Shown here: positions 61,132 to 64,000 of the stretch, piece after piece
How the letters are laid out: the number at the start of each line of letters is the position of its first letter
Position numbering within the stretch: the stretch's first letter is position 1
NCBI RefSeq assembly: GCF_900115345.1
Contig: NZ_FOWC01000001.1
Span: forward strand, 124,001-188,000
Direction: 5' to 3'
DNA: 64,000 bases
DNA from: Amycolatopsis rubida
Lineage (GTDB): Bacteria; Actinomycetota; Actinomycetes; Mycobacteriales; Pseudonocardiaceae
Program-made: the position numbers and the translations under genes
The notes under the pieces: generated by a model
Seen by the model: the letters and a program-made list of their open reading frames with translations, nothing else
The model's database searches: none
What the model was told of the DNA's origin: nothing

Positions 61132-63012
61132 TCAGGGCAGGCGGAGCACGGTGGTCAGCGGCCCGGTGACCGGACCGGAGCCGACAAGCGTGGTGGCCGG
61201 TTCGCGACGGCCGAAGCCGGGCGAGTACCAGCCCAGCGGCGGATTCGCCTCGCCTCGGTGCGCGGTCCAGGCGAGCTGCGGCGGAAGCTCCATCGTCGCG
61301 GTACGGCCGGGCCAGGTGAGCCGCGCGGTGCTTCCGTCCAGCTCGGCATCCAGCAGCGGGCCGAGGTGGAAGGCGAGTTTGGCGGAACCACCGCCGGTCA
61401 CCTCGTCGACCACGGTCAGCGTCCGGCCGGACAGCTCGACGCTACGGCGGTGCAGTGCCGGGGCGTACCCGTCGTGCTCGGCCTGCCACTGGGCCGGCGT
61501 TGCGGCGAGAGTGCGCGACTGCGCGTGCCGGGTCCACAGGAACGGCCCGCCGGAAGTCGATTGGTCGACTCCGCCGAGTTGCAGCGTGTTGTGGCCGAGC
61601 GTGGAGCGGAAGTACGCGCGCCACTCGGGTTCGCCGTGGTAGCAGTACGTTCCCGGGTCGGCGAGGAGGTCGACGCCGTCGTGCCGGACCTCGATGGACA
61701 ACGCGTCGGCGTGCGCGTGCGCCGCGATGGCGAGGAAGCCGTGCGGGCCGCTGTCGCAGCGGCACCAGATCTCCGGGCCGTTGTCGCTGCGCAGGATCGT
61801 CATGCCCGCGTCGGCGAAAACCGGTTGCTGACGGGCGTTGTCGAGCTGGGGCACCCGGGAGCGCAAGGCCGCGAACAACGCGGTGCGCACGTCGTCGGCG
61901 GGCAGCTTCGGCCACCATTCCTCGCGGCCGAACAGCGCGTCGCCGGTGGCCAGCAGCGAATGCCAGCGGTCGGTATCCGGTCCGTCCACGATCAGGCCGT
62001 ACCCGTCGTCGGCGTCGCCTTGCCGCGGCGGCCGACCGGAACAGTCCACAATGGCCGCGAGCGCGTCGCACATCGCGCGCAGTTCCAGCCAGGTCGAACG
62101 CGGCAGCCGTGAACCGGCTTCCAGCGCGGCGGCGAGGCCCAGCTCCAGCACGAGCCCGTGGTACTCGGTGGCCAGCTCGCGGTTCAGGCCGGAGGTGAAG
62201 GTGTTGGCCCGCAGATGAAAGTCCAGCGAGCGGATCGCGTCCGATCGCCACTGGGAAGACTCCGGGTACCAGTCGAACGCGCACGACGCCGCCAGCTGTC
62301 CGGCTGCTTCGGCCAGCACGTGGTTGTTGGCCGAAGTGCCCCGGCTCGGGAACGCCGCCAGCCACCGCTGGTGGTGCCAGATCTGCCGCAGCGCTTCGGG
62401 ATTGTCCTCGAACAGCCCGGGCGCACCGGACCAGCCGTCCAGCAACCGCCGCGCCCACACCCACGACAGCAGCCGGATCCCCAGCTCGATCCCGCTCAGC
62501 CAGTGCACGCCGCGCATCGGCGGGTTGGCCGCCCACCAGGACTTCAGCTGGTCGGCCACGCGGTGCGCGTAGCGGTCGTCGCCGGTCATCCGGTACGCCG
62601 CGGCCAGCACGGTCAGGTGCTGATGCCGCGAAGGTTCCCAGATCTGCTTGATGTCGCCGATCGCGTTCTCGTCCCGGTACGGGATCTCGAACGAGTACCG
62701 GTCCCCCGGCGCGCGACGGCCGGTCTTCGGATCGAACGCCCAGTCCGGCGCGACCAGATCGTCCCGCGCCACCCCGAAGTACTCGGCGTGCCCGTCCATC
62801 AGCCGGTCCGCCGCCGCGACCAGCCGGTCCCGTCCGGTCGCTGGCGCCTCCGGCTCGGCGGGCCAGGCCGGGAACGTCCGGGTCGCGGACCAGACCGGCT
62901 GCCGCTGGGGTTCGCCGCGCCACCGCTGTTTGCGCACGACGTCCCCGACGCGGCCGACGATCTCCGCCGGACCCATCGCGGACAGCCGGCGCAGGTACCA
63001 GGACAGGTCCAT
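61132..63012 (-). CDS. Heparinase II/III-family polysaccharide lyase-like protein
   Basis: 626 aa from ATG at 63012 (GGAG five bases upstream). Helical toroid N-terminal domain (DLSWYLRRLSAMGPAEIVGRV; WLSGIELGIRLLSWVWARRLL) and C-terminal beta domain with SIEVRHDGVDLLADPGTYCYHGEPEWRAYFRSTLGHNTLQLGG, the family's conserved 'His-Asn' block. SANNHVLAEAAG supplies another conserved site. No signal peptide, so the location is uncertain. Frequent partner of the bi-domain oxidoreductase, GT4 and polymerase genes in bacterial exopolysaccharide operons. Cleaving or epimerising uronate-containing chains is the likely chemistry. Confidence 0.9.
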   Translation of the reverse strand: MDLSWYLRRLSAMGPAEIVGRVGDVVRKQRWRGEPQRQPVWSATRTFPAWPAEPEAPATGRDRLVAAADRLMDGHAEYFGVARDDLVAPDWAFDPKTGRRAPGDRYSFEIPYRDENAIGDIKQIWEPSRHQHLTVLAAAYRMTGDDRYAHRVADQLKSWWAANPPMRGVHWLSGIELGIRLLSWVWARRLLDGWSGAPGLFEDNPEALRQIWHHQRWLAAFPSRGTSANNHVLAEAAGQLAASCAFDWYPESSQWRSDAIRSLDFHLRANTFTSGLNRELATEYHGLVLELGLAAALEAGSRLPRSTWLELRAMCDALAAIVDCSGRPPRQGDADDGYGLIVDGPDTDRWHSLLATGDALFGREEWWPKLPADDVRTALFAALRSRVPQLDNARQQPVFADAGMTILRSDNGPEIWCRCDSGPHGFLAIAAHAHADALSIEVRHDGVDLLADPGTYCYHGEPEWRAYFRSTLGHNTLQLGGVDQSTSGGPFLWTRHAQSRTLAATPAQWQAEHDGYAPALHRRSVELSGRTLTVVDEVTGGGSAKLAFHLGPLLDAELDGSTARLTWPGRTATMELPPQLAWTAHRGEANPPLGWYSPGFGRREPATTLVGSGPVTGPLTTVLRLP

Positions 63013-64000
63013 CACCGCTCCAACCGCACCGGCGCACCGGTTTCGAGGCTGCGGTGCACGGCGAGCGTCGCCAGCGTCGTGGAGACGAGCGAGTCGAGGC
63101 TGATCGGCATCGCGACGCCGGTCTTCAACGCGGTGATGAACGCGTCCAGTTCGGCCCGCTGACCCTTGTCGCGGGCCTTCGGCAGCCGCGAGCTGGTCCA
63201 GCGCTTGGGCCCGTATACCGAGGCGCGGACGAAATCGTCGAATTTCAGCACCTTGCCGTCGGCGAGCACTTCCAGCGTTTCCTTGGGAAACGAGGTGCTG
63301 CCGCTGGTGAGGTAGCTGATCGCCGCGGTGGAGCCGTCGGCGTAGCGCAGCAGCACCTGGAGGTCGTGGTTGCCCGGGGTGCCGGTGGCGTAGACCGAAA
63401 CCGGGTCGCTGCCGAGGAACCAGCTGACCGTGTCGATGAAGTGCCCGCCCTCGCCGACGAACCGGCTGCCCTCGGAATCGGCCTGGTTGTACCAGCTGTT
63501 CGCGTCCAGCCTGCCCGCGTTGACCAGGTACCGCACCGAAGCCGGGCCGACGCGCGGGCCGAACTGGTTCTTCGCCTCGACCAGCAGCGGCGCGAACCGG
63601 CGGTTGAACCCGACCTGCAGCCGGTTGTTGCCCGATTCCGCCACCGCGTCCACGACGCCGCGCAATTCCTTCTCCGACAACGCGAGCGGCTTCTCCACGA
63701 AGACCGCCTTGCCCGCCAGTAGCGCGCGCCGCGTCAGCTCGGCGTGCGAGCTGTGCCGGGTCACCACAAAGACCGTGCTGACCTGGTCATCCTCCAGCAG
63801 CGCGGCGACGTCGGTGCTCGCCGAGACGAACCCGAACTTGCGCTTGGCGTTGGCTCCGGACAGCGCCGACGTGGTGACGACGTCAGTCAGCAGCACGCGC
63901 TCGTCCCCGGCCAGGTGCGGGAGGATCATCGACGACGCGTAGTTGCCCGCGCCGATGAACCCGATCCGCAAGTCCCGCAACGGGTTCGGCCGGGTTTCCA
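63012..64000 (-). CDS. Gfo/Idh/MocA-type oxidoreductase, probably C-terminal half of a bi-domain protein (partial)
   Basis: The C-terminal 329 or so residues are visible, with the frame open to the window edge (RPNPLRDLRIGFIGAGNYAS). A Rossmann domain (IGFIGAGNYASSMILPHLAG) and the catalytic EKPLALS lysine region and GGHFIDTVSWFLG fit the family. The linker directly before the Rossmann fold matches bi-domain oxidoreductases in which an alcohol-dehydrogenase-like domain precedes Gfo/Idh/MocA. A TTG start near 63980 is therefore unlikely. It would oxidise or reduce a nucleotide sugar. First visible gene of the operon; its stop overlaps the lyase ATG. Confidence 0.85.
   Translation of the reverse strand, partial: ETRPNPLRDLRIGFIGAGNYASSMILPHLAGDERVLLTDVVTTSALSGANAKRKFGFVSASTDVAALLEDDQVSTVFVVTRHSSHAELTRRALLAGKAVFVEKPLALSEKELRGVVDAVAESGNNRLQVGFNRRFAPLLVEAKNQFGPRVGPASVRYLVNAGRLDANSWYNQADSEGSRFVGEGGHFIDTVSWFLGSDPVSVYATGTPGNHDLQVLLRYADGSTAAISYLTSGSTSFPKETLEVLADGKVLKFDDFVRASVYGPKRWTSSRLPKARDKGQRAELDAFITALKTGVAMPISLDSLVSTTLATLAVHRSLETGAPVRLER

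Noticed and set aside
63012..63980. A complete 322-aa oxidoreductase starting at TTG 63980
   Set aside because: The frame continues upstream to the window edge and the residues before it match the linker of a two-domain protein.

Overview
This is a 64 kb piece of a high-GC actinomycete chromosome. The ribosomal/secE/tRNA neighbourhood, the Mce locus beside rplJ-rplL, the paired PF04672-type SAM methyltransferases, F420-type luciferase-like oxidoreductases, HspR-type control of lon, and long perfect intergenic hairpins all point to the Pseudonocardiales. Amycolatopsis is my best guess; this is inference from gene content, not a database result.

Layout. (1) 1-5702, minus: an Mce lipid-import operon (ATPase, two YrbE permeases, three Mce proteins, the last cut by the window edge). 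(2) 6085-16241, mostly minus: conserved translation genes in the order tRNA-Thr, tRNA-Met, rpmG, hadA-hadB, tRNA-Trp, secE, nusG, rplK, rplA, then rplJ-rplL. A luciferase-like oxidoreductase and an SGNH hydrolase (plus), a proline-rich membrane protein (plus) and an alpha/beta hydrolase (minus) are interspersed. (3) 16321-27928: a membrane GGDEF/EAL protein, a GNAT protein, two tandem SAM methyltransferases, lon with an HspR (HAIR) operator, a frameshifted pseudogene, rfbA, a secreted sialidase-like propeller and a lipoprotein. (4) 27970-34327: a compact integrative element of about 6.3 kb inserted in the last codons of yajQ. It has a tyrosine integrase, a RepSA-like initiator, two small related proteins, a helix-turn-helix regulator, a PP2C phosphatase and a low-GC membrane protein, but no visible transfer ATPase. 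Its ends are two copies of an 18-bp core; the displaced original yajQ tail and terminator lie at the far left end. (5) 34306-40147: yajQ, tRNA-Tyr, a glyoxalase-fold protein and TipA-like MerR regulator behind a MerR-type promoter, htpX, a Tat-exported propeller, and a tandem pair of luciferase-like oxidoreductases.

(6) 40351-50621, plus: a ten-gene, tightly coupled operon for a surface glycan or glycoconjugate (sugar methyltransferase, nucleotidyltransferase, PIG-L deacetylase, epimerase, DUF4910 protein, flippase, GT2, pyruvyltransferase, 3,5-epimerase, PLP aminotransferase). (7) 50593-56558: an AfsR-like regulator divergent from a flavin monooxygenase plus SGNH hydrolase pair. The shared promoter region carries three heptamer repeats at an exact 11-bp period, the expected architecture for a SARP-type binding site. 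(8) 56586-64000, minus: a second glycan operon (bi-domain oxidoreductase, heparinase-like lyase, beta-helix lipoprotein, Wzy-like polymerase, GT4, PAP2). Loci 6 and 8 are partly complementary: flippase and sugar modification in one, polymerase and polymer cleavage in the other. They may build one exported polysaccharide.

Most likely sources of new biology are the yajQ-targeted element with its phosphatase/regulator cargo, the AfsR-like regulon, and the two glycan loci.
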